From Flavisolibacter nicotianae (GTDB lineage Bacteria > Bacteroidota > Bacteroidia > Chitinophagales > Chitinophagaceae), in the NCBI RefSeq assembly GCF_003628535.1, contig NZ_RBCI01000015.1, positions 1 through 64,000 on the forward strand: a stretch of DNA of 64,000 bases, read 5' to 3'. Every line of letters begins with the position of its first letter. Within the stretch, counting starts at the first letter, position 1. The position numbers were made by a program, and so were the translations under genes. This document shows positions 18,486 to 27,083 of this stretch, piece by piece. Below the pieces are notes generated by a model. That model was not told where the DNA came from. It made no database searches and was given only the letters and a program-made list of their open reading frames with translations.

Positions 18486-20411
18486 TTACAAGGCTACCGA
18501 TAAACGACTTGCATCCAACGCTTTTTCAAAATCAATATTTTCTGTAATCCGGTAGCCGTCTTTCTCAAAGGCCTGCATATACAGGGTAATCCTTTCTTTA
18601 GCTGTTTCCAGGTCTTCGTTGTTCAAATTAATATTCAGCAGATCAATAAACCAAGGCACTTTGAAAGCACTCAACACGTAGGTGTTAGCAATCTCACGGG
18701 AGATGGGTAACGTCGTTGTTTTTGATGAGTCGAATACGTCTTTAGTATTTGCTTTCAGCAATTTGCCGTATTCTTCCTGCAGCAATTTTTCAAACAGCGC
18801 TGCCGAAAACACATCGCCTGCTTTTGCTCCTGTTTCCGCATCATCATCCGTCAGCCTCGCTCCTTTGTGTACCCACTCCCAAAGAATACTCAAACGAATC
18901 TCTCCAGTGGCCATATCCTCCATCAGGTACAACACATCATCGTTACCAAAGAAATCTGCCGGTTTCAAGGCAGCCGCCTGCATGCCCTGCCCAAAGGCAT
19001 TGCCATATTGCAGGGCCACACTCAGCAGGTTTCGGGCACCCCGGATGCTCCTCGGTGCAGGTTCCAGCAATATCAGCCCGTCCGCATCCGCCTGTGTGTA
19101 TGTCAGCGCCGGAAACCTTCTTCCGAGTTGATTTGCTTCAGCAGCTTTTTCCCAGACGGGTCTTACAATGTGGACCATTTTCCAGTGCGCCACCCATTTG
19201 CCGCTGGCTCCTTCCCGCTGTTCCCGCTCGGCTCCGGTCAGGGCTTTTTCCATGCTGGCGGCCACGCCTTCCCCGGAACCTACCGGGATGTTGGGTTCCA
19301 TTCCGCCCTGCCATAAGGCATAGTTGCCGTTCTGGTCCGGTGTGTTCACAGCCCGGCGCACACGGTCTTCATAGTTGCGCATGTAGCCGTAAGTCATGGT
19401 AATGGATTCAATATTGGGGTTGATAAAGCTGTCGTCCCAGAGCATCGCATCCGATACACTGTTGATATAATCCCAGCGGCCGGTATTGTACCCAACGAAA
19501 TGTTTGCCCAATGCTGCACGGATTTCCATCAGTTGATAGGTGGCCTCCAACTGCTCTACCAGCACGTACACTTTGATGGTGCCAACAGCAAGTTCTAAAT
19601 GTTCCTCCAGCGCACTAATCATTTTATTCCATAACGCGGCCTCGCCTGCTGTCTGAATCTTTGGCAAATACAGGACAATGGAAGAACCGGCCTTTTGCAA
19701 TTCCTTGTAGTTGTTGACAACATAGAGAGTCATGTCGACGATCGATGCCGCCATGCCAACGCCATCCGCATCCCGGATGTGCCGATCATCCAAATGAAGA
19801 CCACGGGCACGGAAAATCTTGGTGGTAAAATCAAGTTGCTTTTTCCAGTCGCCTATTGTTTGCTTTCCCAGAAAGCCATCGGCCCATTGATTGATCTCGG
19901 AAGCCACTTTTTCCGCTACTTTCAGGAACAGGGCGTCTTTGGCAATAGCCAATTTCAGGTTTCGCTGATTATCGAGCGACATGGTTTGAATTTGACCCAA
20001 CGCATCTTCACCGTCAAACATCCAGCCGTCGGCACCGGAAAGCAAGGCATAAGCAACATTGCGGATGCTGCTTTCGACCGGTGCATTGGGTTTTGCCGCA
20101 GGGCCTGTGCCTTGTATCCATTGGCGCTCGAGATCAGGCGGAATCACCGCACCTTCAAATTTGCCGTCGCGGGCATCCTGCACGTTAATGTCAGTGCCGG
20201 GAACCAAACTTTCCGGATCGAGAAAGGTGATCCGCTGCTTTTGCGCAATGCGTTGCTGCCGGCGTGCGGTGCGTTCGGCCATGGCCTTTTTGACCTCCTT
20301 GTTGAAATGAGCCAGCGCATCCAGTGCACCCAAAACCTCCGGCGTATAAACATCGCTGTATGTTGCCTGTAAATTGTTGCGGATTTCAAACGAATAGGCT
20401 TGCATAAACAA
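18486..20411 (-). CDS. Malate synthase-like protein, enlarged
   Basis: Condenses glyoxylate and acetyl-CoA to malate if it behaves like its family. Recognisable blocks are GTGPAAKPNAPVESSIRNV, SGADGWMFDGEDALGQ, RARGLHLDDRHI, YLPKIQTAGEAALWNKMI, LVEQLEATYQLMEI (catalytic-type Glu), VGYNTGRWDYI (Asp), GKWVAHWKMVHIV and MEDMATGEIRLSILWEWV (C-terminal catalytic-type Asp). At 641 residues it is about 100 longer than malate synthase A, with extra sequence scattered through the middle, and FEDS of the usual enzyme is GEDA here. No isocitrate lyase is nearby, so glyoxylate would have to come from the hydroxyacid enzymes of the cluster. It is last in the long minus-strand cluster, 66 bp after the permease gene. 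Confidence 0.85.
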   Translation of the reverse strand: MFMQAYSFEIRNNLQATYSDVYTPEVLGALDALAHFNKEVKKAMAERTARRQQRIAQKQRITFLDPESLVPGTDINVQDARDGKFEGAVIPPDLERQWIQGTGPAAKPNAPVESSIRNVAYALLSGADGWMFDGEDALGQIQTMSLDNQRNLKLAIAKDALFLKVAEKVASEINQWADGFLGKQTIGDWKKQLDFTTKIFRARGLHLDDRHIRDADGVGMAASIVDMTLYVVNNYKELQKAGSSIVLYLPKIQTAGEAALWNKMISALEEHLELAVGTIKVYVLVEQLEATYQLMEIRAALGKHFVGYNTGRWDYINSVSDAMLWDDSFINPNIESITMTYGYMRNYEDRVRRAVNTPDQNGNYALWQGGMEPNIPVGSGEGVAASMEKALTGAEREQREGASGKWVAHWKMVHIVRPVWEKAAEANQLGRRFPALTYTQADADGLILLEPAPRSIRGARNLLSVALQYGNAFGQGMQAAALKPADFFGNDDVLYLMEDMATGEIRLSILWEWVHKGARLTDDDAETGAKAGDVFSAALFEKLLQEEYGKLLKANTKDVFDSSKTTTLPISREIANTYVLSAFKVPWFIDLLNINLNNEDLETAKERITLYMQAFEKDGYRITENIDFEKALDASRLSVAL

Positions 20412-20477
20412 ATGAATAAAGTTTAAAAATATGTTTTCAATAATCTTCCCTTGAATGAAAAGAAAGGCGTTGGTTTT

Positions 20478-22253
20478 CTACGTCATTGTGGCTTCCAGTA
20501 ACACTTTCTTTTTTCGATTGAGCAAAAAAACGGTTGCGGCAATCAGCGCAAGGATGATGGCCAATACCATTAGGTAAAAAAACCCTTTTGACAAACTTTC
20601 CGTTTCTGTTTTAATGATTGTTTCCACCGCTTTATACCTGGGCACAATCCACTTGATTGCATAGGCCTGCAACATTGTAACGATGCAGATCACCGTTAGC
20701 ATGATAAAACTATGTTTGACTGTAAATCGAAAAAGTTTTGATTCCTGGCCAACCAAACCAACAGATGCCGAACCGATGGCAATGGATTGCGGAGAAATCA
20801 TCTTACCGGTTACACCGCCGGAAGCATTAGCACTGACGGTAATCACGGGATCAATGCCGATTGCATGTGCCGAGTTATACTGCAACTTGCAGAATAATGC
20901 ATTTGAGGAAGTATCAGACCCGGTCAGGAAGACTCCTAACCAACCGAGTATGGGCGAAAAGAAAGGGAACAATGCGCCTGTACTTGCCAGGGCCATGGCG
21001 ATGGTAATGGACATACCCGAATTATTGGCCACAAAAGCAAATCCAACAACAGAGGCGATGGTAATGAACGGAAGCTTCAACTGGTTCAGCGTGGCCAGAT
21101 AGATCTTGGCTCCTTCCTTAAAGCGCATGCCGATCAGGGGCAGCGATATCAATGCAGCGACGAGCAAACCCGTTCCTGGTGTGGAAAGAAAATTGAATTC
21201 AAACGGCTTTATCACCAAGGGTGTTCCGTCAGGTTTCAGAATCGAATTTTGCAAACCGGCTATATTGAACTTGAGATTACCGATTGAATTCAGTGCCGCT
21301 TTGATGGGTTCAAATCCCCAGGCAATCACGATGATGGTCATTACAATAAACGGAGACCAGGCCCGGATGATCTGGCTGGCAGAATACCGGCAGGTGCTAT
21401 CGATTGTTTGCTGCGGCTCTTCTTTGAAACGCCAGATCGTTTTGGGTTTCCAAAAACGCAACAGCAACAGGAGTGAGATAATGGAAGCCAGCCCCGCGAT
21501 CACATCCGGCAGCATAGGCCCTAAAAAATTGGATGAGTACCACTGAAAAAAAGCGAACGTAATGCCCGAGATCAGGATGGCTGGGAGCACTTCCATCGAC
21601 CGTTTGAAACCGGCCATTAGGACAACAAGGTATAAGGGAACAATGACCGATAAAATAGGAAGTGTTCTTCCCACCAGCTGTGAAATTGCCATCTCCGGTA
21701 AATCAGAAACTTTTGCAGCCGTAATGATCGGTGTGCCAATCGCACCAAATGCAACGGGAGCCGTGTTGGCAATCAGGCAAAGGCCGGCCGCATAAAGCGG
21801 GTTAAAGCCAAGCCCGACCAGCATGGCAGCACTGATGGCAATCGGAGCACCAAAACCGGTGGCGCCTTCGAGAAAAGCACCAAAAGAAAACGCAATCAAA
21901 ATGGCCTGCAACCTTCTGTCCTGGGTAACTGAAGCCATAAAACTTTTAATGATTTCAAACTGGCCGCTCTTCACCGTGATGTTGAACAAAAACACTGCTC
22001 CCAGAATAATCCAGCAAATGGGAAACAGCCCATACATCGCCCCATACAGGCCTGACAGGAGCGCCAACTGAACCGGCATGCCATACATGATGGTCGCAAC
22101 GGCAATCGCAAGCAGAAGCGTCAGCAAACTCGCCTTGTATCCTTTCATTTTTTTCAGGATGAGTGCCCAGAAAATAAAAAAGATCGGCAGCGAGGCAAGC
22201 AACGCAGAGAGTGCAAGGTTAGAAAGAGGATCGATAACTTGTGTCCAGTTCAT
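20478..22253 (-). CDS. L-lactate permease family transporter (LctP/GlcA)
   Basis: An inner-membrane protein of 591 residues with about 13-14 hydrophobic helices. Signature regions include WIILGAVFLFNITVKSGQFE, FSFGAFLEGATGFGAPIAIS, LGFNPLYAAGLCLIANTAPV, FLTGSDTSSNALFCKLQY and NASGGVTGKMISPQSIAIG. The family moves lactate, glycolate and similar 2-hydroxy acids with protons. Together with the adjacent malate synthase-like gene and the upstream hydroxyacid dehydrogenase, glycolate or lactate is a plausible substrate. It follows the exported GH-like gene with a 54-bp gap. Confidence 0.94.
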   Translation of the reverse strand: MNWTQVIDPLSNLALSALLASLPIFFIFWALILKKMKGYKASLLTLLLAIAVATIMYGMPVQLALLSGLYGAMYGLFPICWIILGAVFLFNITVKSGQFEIIKSFMASVTQDRRLQAILIAFSFGAFLEGATGFGAPIAISAAMLVGLGFNPLYAAGLCLIANTAPVAFGAIGTPIITAAKVSDLPEMAISQLVGRTLPILSVIVPLYLVVLMAGFKRSMEVLPAILISGITFAFFQWYSSNFLGPMLPDVIAGLASIISLLLLLRFWKPKTIWRFKEEPQQTIDSTCRYSASQIIRAWSPFIVMTIIVIAWGFEPIKAALNSIGNLKFNIAGLQNSILKPDGTPLVIKPFEFNFLSTPGTGLLVAALISLPLIGMRFKEGAKIYLATLNQLKLPFITIASVVGFAFVANNSGMSITIAMALASTGALFPFFSPILGWLGVFLTGSDTSSNALFCKLQYNSAHAIGIDPVITVSANASGGVTGKMISPQSIAIGSASVGLVGQESKLFRFTVKHSFIMLTVICIVTMLQAYAIKWIVPRYKAVETIIKTETESLSKGFFYLMVLAIILALIAATVFLLNRKKKVLLEATMT

Positions 22254-22307
22254 AGCTGCCTGTTTGAATAAATAGATAAGTAATCAACTAAAAGTTACTG
22301 ATAATTT

Positions 22308-24575
22308 CTATGTCGTCATCTGAACATGAATCGCACAAAAGTCTGCCAGCTTCGGTATGTGGATGTCCAATGTGTTTTCAACTGATTTGATGTGACATTC
22401 ACTCTGTGAACGCAACACCTTGCAAAGACCGACAGACCTCCCGTCAAGTTTCAGTTTGATCTTAATGTCATGCACCGGTACCAGCTCACGAATCGGGCGG
22501 AACATTCCAGACGTTGTGTTCACCAGGGTAAGATTGTATTGTCCTTTTTTTTGCAGGGACGTCGTCAGCCCGATGTGCACGCTGGAAGGTGCATTTGTTT
22601 CAATTGGTATGGCAGTTCCCGCCAGGTAACGGATCGTTCGCAATAACAGGTTTCGCGGGTCGGGGTGTCCCGTTTCATAGCTCAATAAATCAGGTTGATT
22701 GGCGAAGTAAAACACGGTTCCCTTCCCGTATTTATTTTCAACGATGGTTGGATATGCTGTCGAAAATTCCCTGACCCAGGCTTTATCCGGCGGTTGGTTT
22801 GGAATGGCCGGCACCCAGGTGCAAATAACCGTCGCCTTGTCCCTTGGCTTCGTTAGCGCCGTATAGCCTGCAGTGAACAGCAATTCCGTTTTCGGGCTGT
22901 CCACTTTAACCAGCGGATGGCCCTTGTCAAGGATGTACTGGTAATTATCCTTGCGGGTGTTTTCTTTTTTCCCCGCATAACGAACCCCAAACAGTTCGGA
23001 AAGCCCGAAGTCAGCACGATCATTTCCCCTGGTGTCACAAAGACTGGTGCTGTATGTTGCTACCAGGTTCCCGCCTTCACGAACATAATTTTTCAAAACC
23101 TCTATTTCTTTGTCAGCCATACAGCGAACGTTGGGCAGGATGACCAGCTTGTACTTCTGCAGGCGTTCTTTGCTGACCTGATCGTCCAGAATAAAATCAT
23201 GCGGAATATGATTTTCCATCAGCACCGATTCCACACCTCTGATTTCAGCACCAAAGCGATCGCCTTCAGCCGTTTTACTCCGGTAAGAAATGCGGGTTGG
23301 ATTTGAATAATAAATCCCGATGTTCGCTACCGGAACATGCTGTACCAAAAGTTCTTCATTTGCCTTCACAAACTGGAAGGCTTCTGTTTCGTTGAACGCA
23401 TTGCGATTGTCATGCGTTTGTGTAGGAACATTGGTGAAATAACAATTCCAGAACCGCCCGCCTGCCGATAAAATTTCCCAAAGCCACACCTTCAGGTCAA
23501 GCGGGGGATCCATAACCAAACGATGCGTGGTGCCATTGCCGCCATACATAACGACTGCTTCCTTGTCGGGGACCATGGATTTCAAAAACTTGATAATGGT
23601 GCTGCCGTAGTTCAGGTCCTCGTAGGTAAACCGCTCACCCTGGCTGTTTTCCGTCAGAAACGCAACACTCACCAGGATATCAAAATGTTTTCGTGCACTG
23701 TCCAGGTCAATACCAGAGTCGATGCGCTGGCCAACGCCGTAAATGCTGAAAACCTCGGCCGTGTAAACTTTGTCCTGCCCGAAAGATTTAACCGTTCTCC
23801 TGATGCGATCCATGTATTGATCCGCCGTCTGCGTTTTCCATGTCATGTAGCGATCCAGTTCTTCTTCGGAAGCAGTACCTACCACAGGAATCTCTTTTCC
23901 TACGGTGGCCTTGTAGGCCTCTCTGCACCGGCTGCAATAACAAATCCCACCAAAGCCCGGCGCATTGTGCCAGATGCCGTCCACTGCATAATTGGTCAAT
24001 ACATAACGCACAAATTCATTGGCATATTCGTTCCGGTACTGACCCAAATAACAGGACTCGTACAAGACCGGTTTCGTATAGTTTGTCCTGACCGGATTTT
24101 GTGACGTATCTTTTTTAAACCAGTCAGGAAACTTTTGGTACACATGCTCCTCCACACCACGAAAATCGATACGGGCAATCACTTTGATGCCGGCAGCTTT
24201 ACAGGCTGTGGTGATTTCTTTGAGGATATCCCTGTTGCCCATGATCAGATTCACATTCGCAGCAGGCAATGGGTTTTGAAAAAAGTCAACGATGCCACCG
24301 GCATTTACACACAAGGTATTGTAGCTGCCTTTTTTCAGATAGTCAACCACCGCATTGGCATCGTAGTTCTTTGCATCAATCTCCCGTAGCACCGTGTGCA
24401 TAATGCGCAAAGGCTTCTGGTACCAGAAAAGAGGTGATTCCTTTCCCATCTCTTTTGACAGGGGAAGCCGGCCGAAAAGTGGAGAAACGGCAAGACTTCC
24501 TGCAAGCACACCGCTGTACTGAACAAACGTTCTGCGGTGCATTTGATTCGTGAATGAACGATTCTTTTCCGACAC
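22308..24575 (-). CDS. Tat-exported glycoside-hydrolase-like protein with beta-galactosidase trimerisation domain
   Basis: The product has 755 residues. The N-terminus carries a Tat-type signal (HRRTFVQYSGVLAGSLAVS). Residues about 50-390 form a TIM-barrel of the hypothetical-glycosyl-hydrolase type (NTLCVNAGGIVDFF, IKVIARIDFRGVEE, VDGIWHNAPGFGGICYC, with the CxxC of CYCSRC). From about 430-640 there is a GATase-like beta-galactosidase trimerisation domain (HIPHDFILDDQVS, YKLVILPNVRCMADKEIE, VREGGNLVATYSTSL). A small beta domain ends the protein. It is likely periplasmic. The substrate is unknown; its place in the SusCD cluster suggests a glycan or glycoside. Catalytic acids were not assigned. 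Confidence 0.8.
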   Translation of the reverse strand: MSEKNRSFTNQMHRRTFVQYSGVLAGSLAVSPLFGRLPLSKEMGKESPLFWYQKPLRIMHTVLREIDAKNYDANAVVDYLKKGSYNTLCVNAGGIVDFFQNPLPAANVNLIMGNRDILKEITTACKAAGIKVIARIDFRGVEEHVYQKFPDWFKKDTSQNPVRTNYTKPVLYESCYLGQYRNEYANEFVRYVLTNYAVDGIWHNAPGFGGICYCSRCREAYKATVGKEIPVVGTASEEELDRYMTWKTQTADQYMDRIRRTVKSFGQDKVYTAEVFSIYGVGQRIDSGIDLDSARKHFDILVSVAFLTENSQGERFTYEDLNYGSTIIKFLKSMVPDKEAVVMYGGNGTTHRLVMDPPLDLKVWLWEILSAGGRFWNCYFTNVPTQTHDNRNAFNETEAFQFVKANEELLVQHVPVANIGIYYSNPTRISYRSKTAEGDRFGAEIRGVESVLMENHIPHDFILDDQVSKERLQKYKLVILPNVRCMADKEIEVLKNYVREGGNLVATYSTSLCDTRGNDRADFGLSELFGVRYAGKKENTRKDNYQYILDKGHPLVKVDSPKTELLFTAGYTALTKPRDKATVICTWVPAIPNQPPDKAWVREFSTAYPTIVENKYGKGTVFYFANQPDLLSYETGHPDPRNLLLRTIRYLAGTAIPIETNAPSSVHIGLTTSLQKKGQYNLTLVNTTSGMFRPIRELVPVHDIKIKLKLDGRSVGLCKVLRSQSECHIKSVENTLDIHIPKLADFCAIHVQMTT

Positions 24576-24599
24576 TTTCGAATGATTGACTGGTTGGCT

Positions 24600-25712
24600 T
24601 TATGCGGGCAGGACTTCTGCCTTCCCTTTTTTTGAAACAGCACTCTGCCTGACAAATTCAAGCACTTTCTCTCCCATTTCCTTCGTACCCAAAATCTTGC
24701 TTTTGTCCGTTGCAGTATCGGCAATATCTCCCGTGCGATAGCCATTCTTCAATACCTGCCGAACAGCTTCCGTAATCCGGTTCGCCTCCTCCTTCAGGCC
24801 GAAACTGATCTCGAGCATCAGCGCAGCAGAAAGAATGGAGGCAAGCGGGTTAGCCTTGTTCTGCCCCGCAATATCATAGGCCGAGCCATGCACCGGCTCG
24901 TAAAAACCGGCTCCATCGCCGATGGAAGCCGAAGCCAGCATACCCATGGAGCCGGCAATCTGCGAGGCTTCATCGGTTAAAAGATCACCAAAAATGTTCG
25001 TGGTCAGGATCACATCAAACTGCCGTGGGTTTTTGATCAGTTGCATGGACGTCGTATCGGCATACATGTGCGTTGTTTCCACGTCGGGATAACGCTTGGC
25101 TACCTCCTGCACCACTTCGCGCCACAGGCGGGAGCTTTCCAGCACATTGGCCTTGTCAACTGAACAAAGTTTTTTTCTCCTTGTTCTGGCAGCCTCGAAA
25201 GCTTTGACGGCGATTCGCTCCACCTCATAACGATGGTAGATCATCAGGTCGGAAGAATAGTCGGCGGCACGGACTTTCTCTCCAAAATAGGCATCACCCG
25301 TTAGTTCGCGGAAGAAGAGAATATCGGTTCCTTTCAACACTTCCGGTTTAATGCTGGAAGCTTGCAGGAGTTCATCAAAGAGTACAATGGGACGAAGGTT
25401 GGCATATAAGCCCAACCCTTTACGAATACCGAGCAAGCCATTTTCCGGACGCACCTTTAAGGTTGGATCACTGTCATATTTGATATGCCCAACAGCACCG
25501 AATAAAATGGCATCGCTGGCTTTTGCTTTTTGGAGCGTTTCTCCAGGTAAAGGATCGCCGGTCGCTTCGATAGCCGAATGCCCCATCAGCGCTTCGTCGA
25601 AAAGAAATTCGTAGCCATTGTCTGAGGCAACTTGTTCAAGGACCGCTTTTCCACATCTTGTAACTTCGAGACCGATGCCATCCCCGGGTATGACCAATAT
25701 TTTCTTTTTCAT
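24600..25712 (-). CDS. Isopropylmalate dehydrogenase family paralogue
   Basis: The product has 370 residues from the Met at 25712 (KKKILVIPGDGIGLEV); the longer frame overlaps the upstream MFS gene end. It is a beta-decarboxylating NAD-dependent dehydrogenase with RPENGLLGIRKGLGLYANLR, FFRELTGDAYFG, SVDKANVLESSRLWREV, FGDLLTDEASQIAGS and YEPVHGSAYDIAG. In typical LeuB the segment before the catalytic Asp loop reads VDNAAMQL; here it is ADTTSMQL, and FVRELTGGIYFG has become FFRELTGDAYFG. There are no leuA, leuC or leuD genes nearby, so this copy probably oxidises another (2R)-malate-like acid such as malate, tartrate or a substituted malate. That role is inferred. Confidence 0.85.
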   Translation of the reverse strand: MKKKILVIPGDGIGLEVTRCGKAVLEQVASDNGYEFLFDEALMGHSAIEATGDPLPGETLQKAKASDAILFGAVGHIKYDSDPTLKVRPENGLLGIRKGLGLYANLRPIVLFDELLQASSIKPEVLKGTDILFFRELTGDAYFGEKVRAADYSSDLMIYHRYEVERIAVKAFEAARTRRKKLCSVDKANVLESSRLWREVVQEVAKRYPDVETTHMYADTTSMQLIKNPRQFDVILTTNIFGDLLTDEASQIAGSMGMLASASIGDGAGFYEPVHGSAYDIAGQNKANPLASILSAALMLEISFGLKEEANRITEAVRQVLKNGYRTGDIADTATDKSKILGTKEMGEKVLEFVRQSAVSKKGKAEVLPA

Positions 25713-25738
25713 TTTTTCGTTTTGAGTTGAAAGAATCG

Positions 25739-27040
25739 TTATTCGGGTACGGTGGTTTGTACAGGGGTTTGCAGGATGGTTCCCGGAACCTCTTCTGCAA
25801 GAGAAGGCTTTGCTTTTTCTTCCAGGTAATTCAGGTCTTTGCCAAAGGTTTCTTCCATTTTCCACAGACCCAACAAAGCGACACCGATAGCCAGCACAGA
25901 TAACAGACCCGTCCCTAACAGGATCCCGTATTGTTCTTTAAACAGGAGAAAGAGCGGCGTCATAATCAGAATACTGCCCCGGACAAAATTGGGAACAGTG
26001 GTGGCGACAGTTGCCCGCAGGTTGGTTCCGAACTGTTCGGCAGCGATGGTGACAAACAAGGCCCAATAACCAGCCGTGATTCCCAACAGCACGCAAAGCC
26101 CGTAAAAAAGCGACGTGGAATGCAAGGGAACAAAGAGATAAACGGCAACCAGGGCGGCGCAGGTGAGCACATAAAGGCGTACAACTTTTTTCCGGCTTCC
26201 GAAGTACTGGCTCAGGATGCCGCTGGAAATATCCCCGACCACAAGGCCAATGTATTCCCACATCACCGCTTTACCGGCAATGATGGGTGCATCCAAATGC
26301 AAGGCCTTTCCGATCTCCGGTGAGAAGGTCATCAGGATACCAGCCACCAGCCACACAGGTACACCAATCAGGACGCAGCGCAGGTATTTGAAAAATTGCC
26401 GGCCCGATGAAAAAAGCTGGAAAAAATCACCCCTGGAAACCGGCTTTTCCTTCACCTTGCTGAAGATGCCCGACTCAAAAACTTTTACCCGCATCAGCAG
26501 CAGCAACAAGCCCAAACCACCACCAATAAAATAAGCCGTGCGCCAGTCGAAATGGTCGGCGATGATGTAAGCCAACACAGCACCCAACATGCCCGTGCCC
26601 GCCACAAGCGATGTGCCGTATCCGCGGATTTCTTTCGGAAGAATTTCAGCAACCAGCGTAATCCCCACACCCAATTCCCCAGCCAGCCCTACACCCGCAA
26701 TGAACCGGAGAACCGCATATTGATTCACGGATGTTACAAGGCCGTTGGCAATGTTGGCCAGGGAGTAAATTAAAATCGAAGAAAAGAGGACAGAGATGCG
26801 TCCACGCTTATCCCCCATGATTCCCCAAAGAATACCACCAATCAGCAAACCGGCCATTTGCGTATTGATCAGGAAAACACCATCGCTTAACATATTGGCT
26901 TCAGAAACACCAAGGGATTTCAGGCTGTCGACCCGTACGATGCTAAACAACAGGAGGTCGTAAATGTCCACGAAATAACCAAGTGCCGCTACAATCACGG
27001 GTATCTGGATGAGCTGCCGCAGAACCGAACGCTGAACCAT
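25739..27040 (-). CDS. MFS transporter (metabolite:H+ symporter type)
   Basis: A 12-helix inner-membrane carrier of 433 residues. The MFS loop motif between TM2 and TM3 is present as GIMGDKRGRISVLF, with RFIAGVGLAGELGVGITLVAE in TM4 and KEIRGYGTSLVAG in TM5. It resembles the MHS and sugar-porter branches that carry organic acids. In the cluster it offers a second uptake route beside the LctP-type permease. Its C-terminal tail (about 30 residues, rich in Pro, Thr and Glu) is cytoplasmic. It lies 43 bp after the aldehyde dehydrogenase gene and 26 bp before the dehydrogenase paralogue. Confidence 0.92.
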   Translation of the reverse strand: MVQRSVLRQLIQIPVIVAALGYFVDIYDLLLFSIVRVDSLKSLGVSEANMLSDGVFLINTQMAGLLIGGILWGIMGDKRGRISVLFSSILIYSLANIANGLVTSVNQYAVLRFIAGVGLAGELGVGITLVAEILPKEIRGYGTSLVAGTGMLGAVLAYIIADHFDWRTAYFIGGGLGLLLLLMRVKVFESGIFSKVKEKPVSRGDFFQLFSSGRQFFKYLRCVLIGVPVWLVAGILMTFSPEIGKALHLDAPIIAGKAVMWEYIGLVVGDISSGILSQYFGSRKKVVRLYVLTCAALVAVYLFVPLHSTSLFYGLCVLLGITAGYWALFVTIAAEQFGTNLRATVATTVPNFVRGSILIMTPLFLLFKEQYGILLGTGLLSVLAIGVALLGLWKMEETFGKDLNYLEEKAKPSLAEEVPGTILQTPVQTTVPE

Positions 27041-27083
27041 AAATTCGTTTTATTGGAATTGAACAAAAAGGGTTAACGATTGC

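Noticed and set aside
24600-25712. Leucine biosynthesis locus
   Set aside because: Only a LeuB-like gene is present, with altered signature residues and catabolic neighbours; leuA, leuC and leuD are missing.
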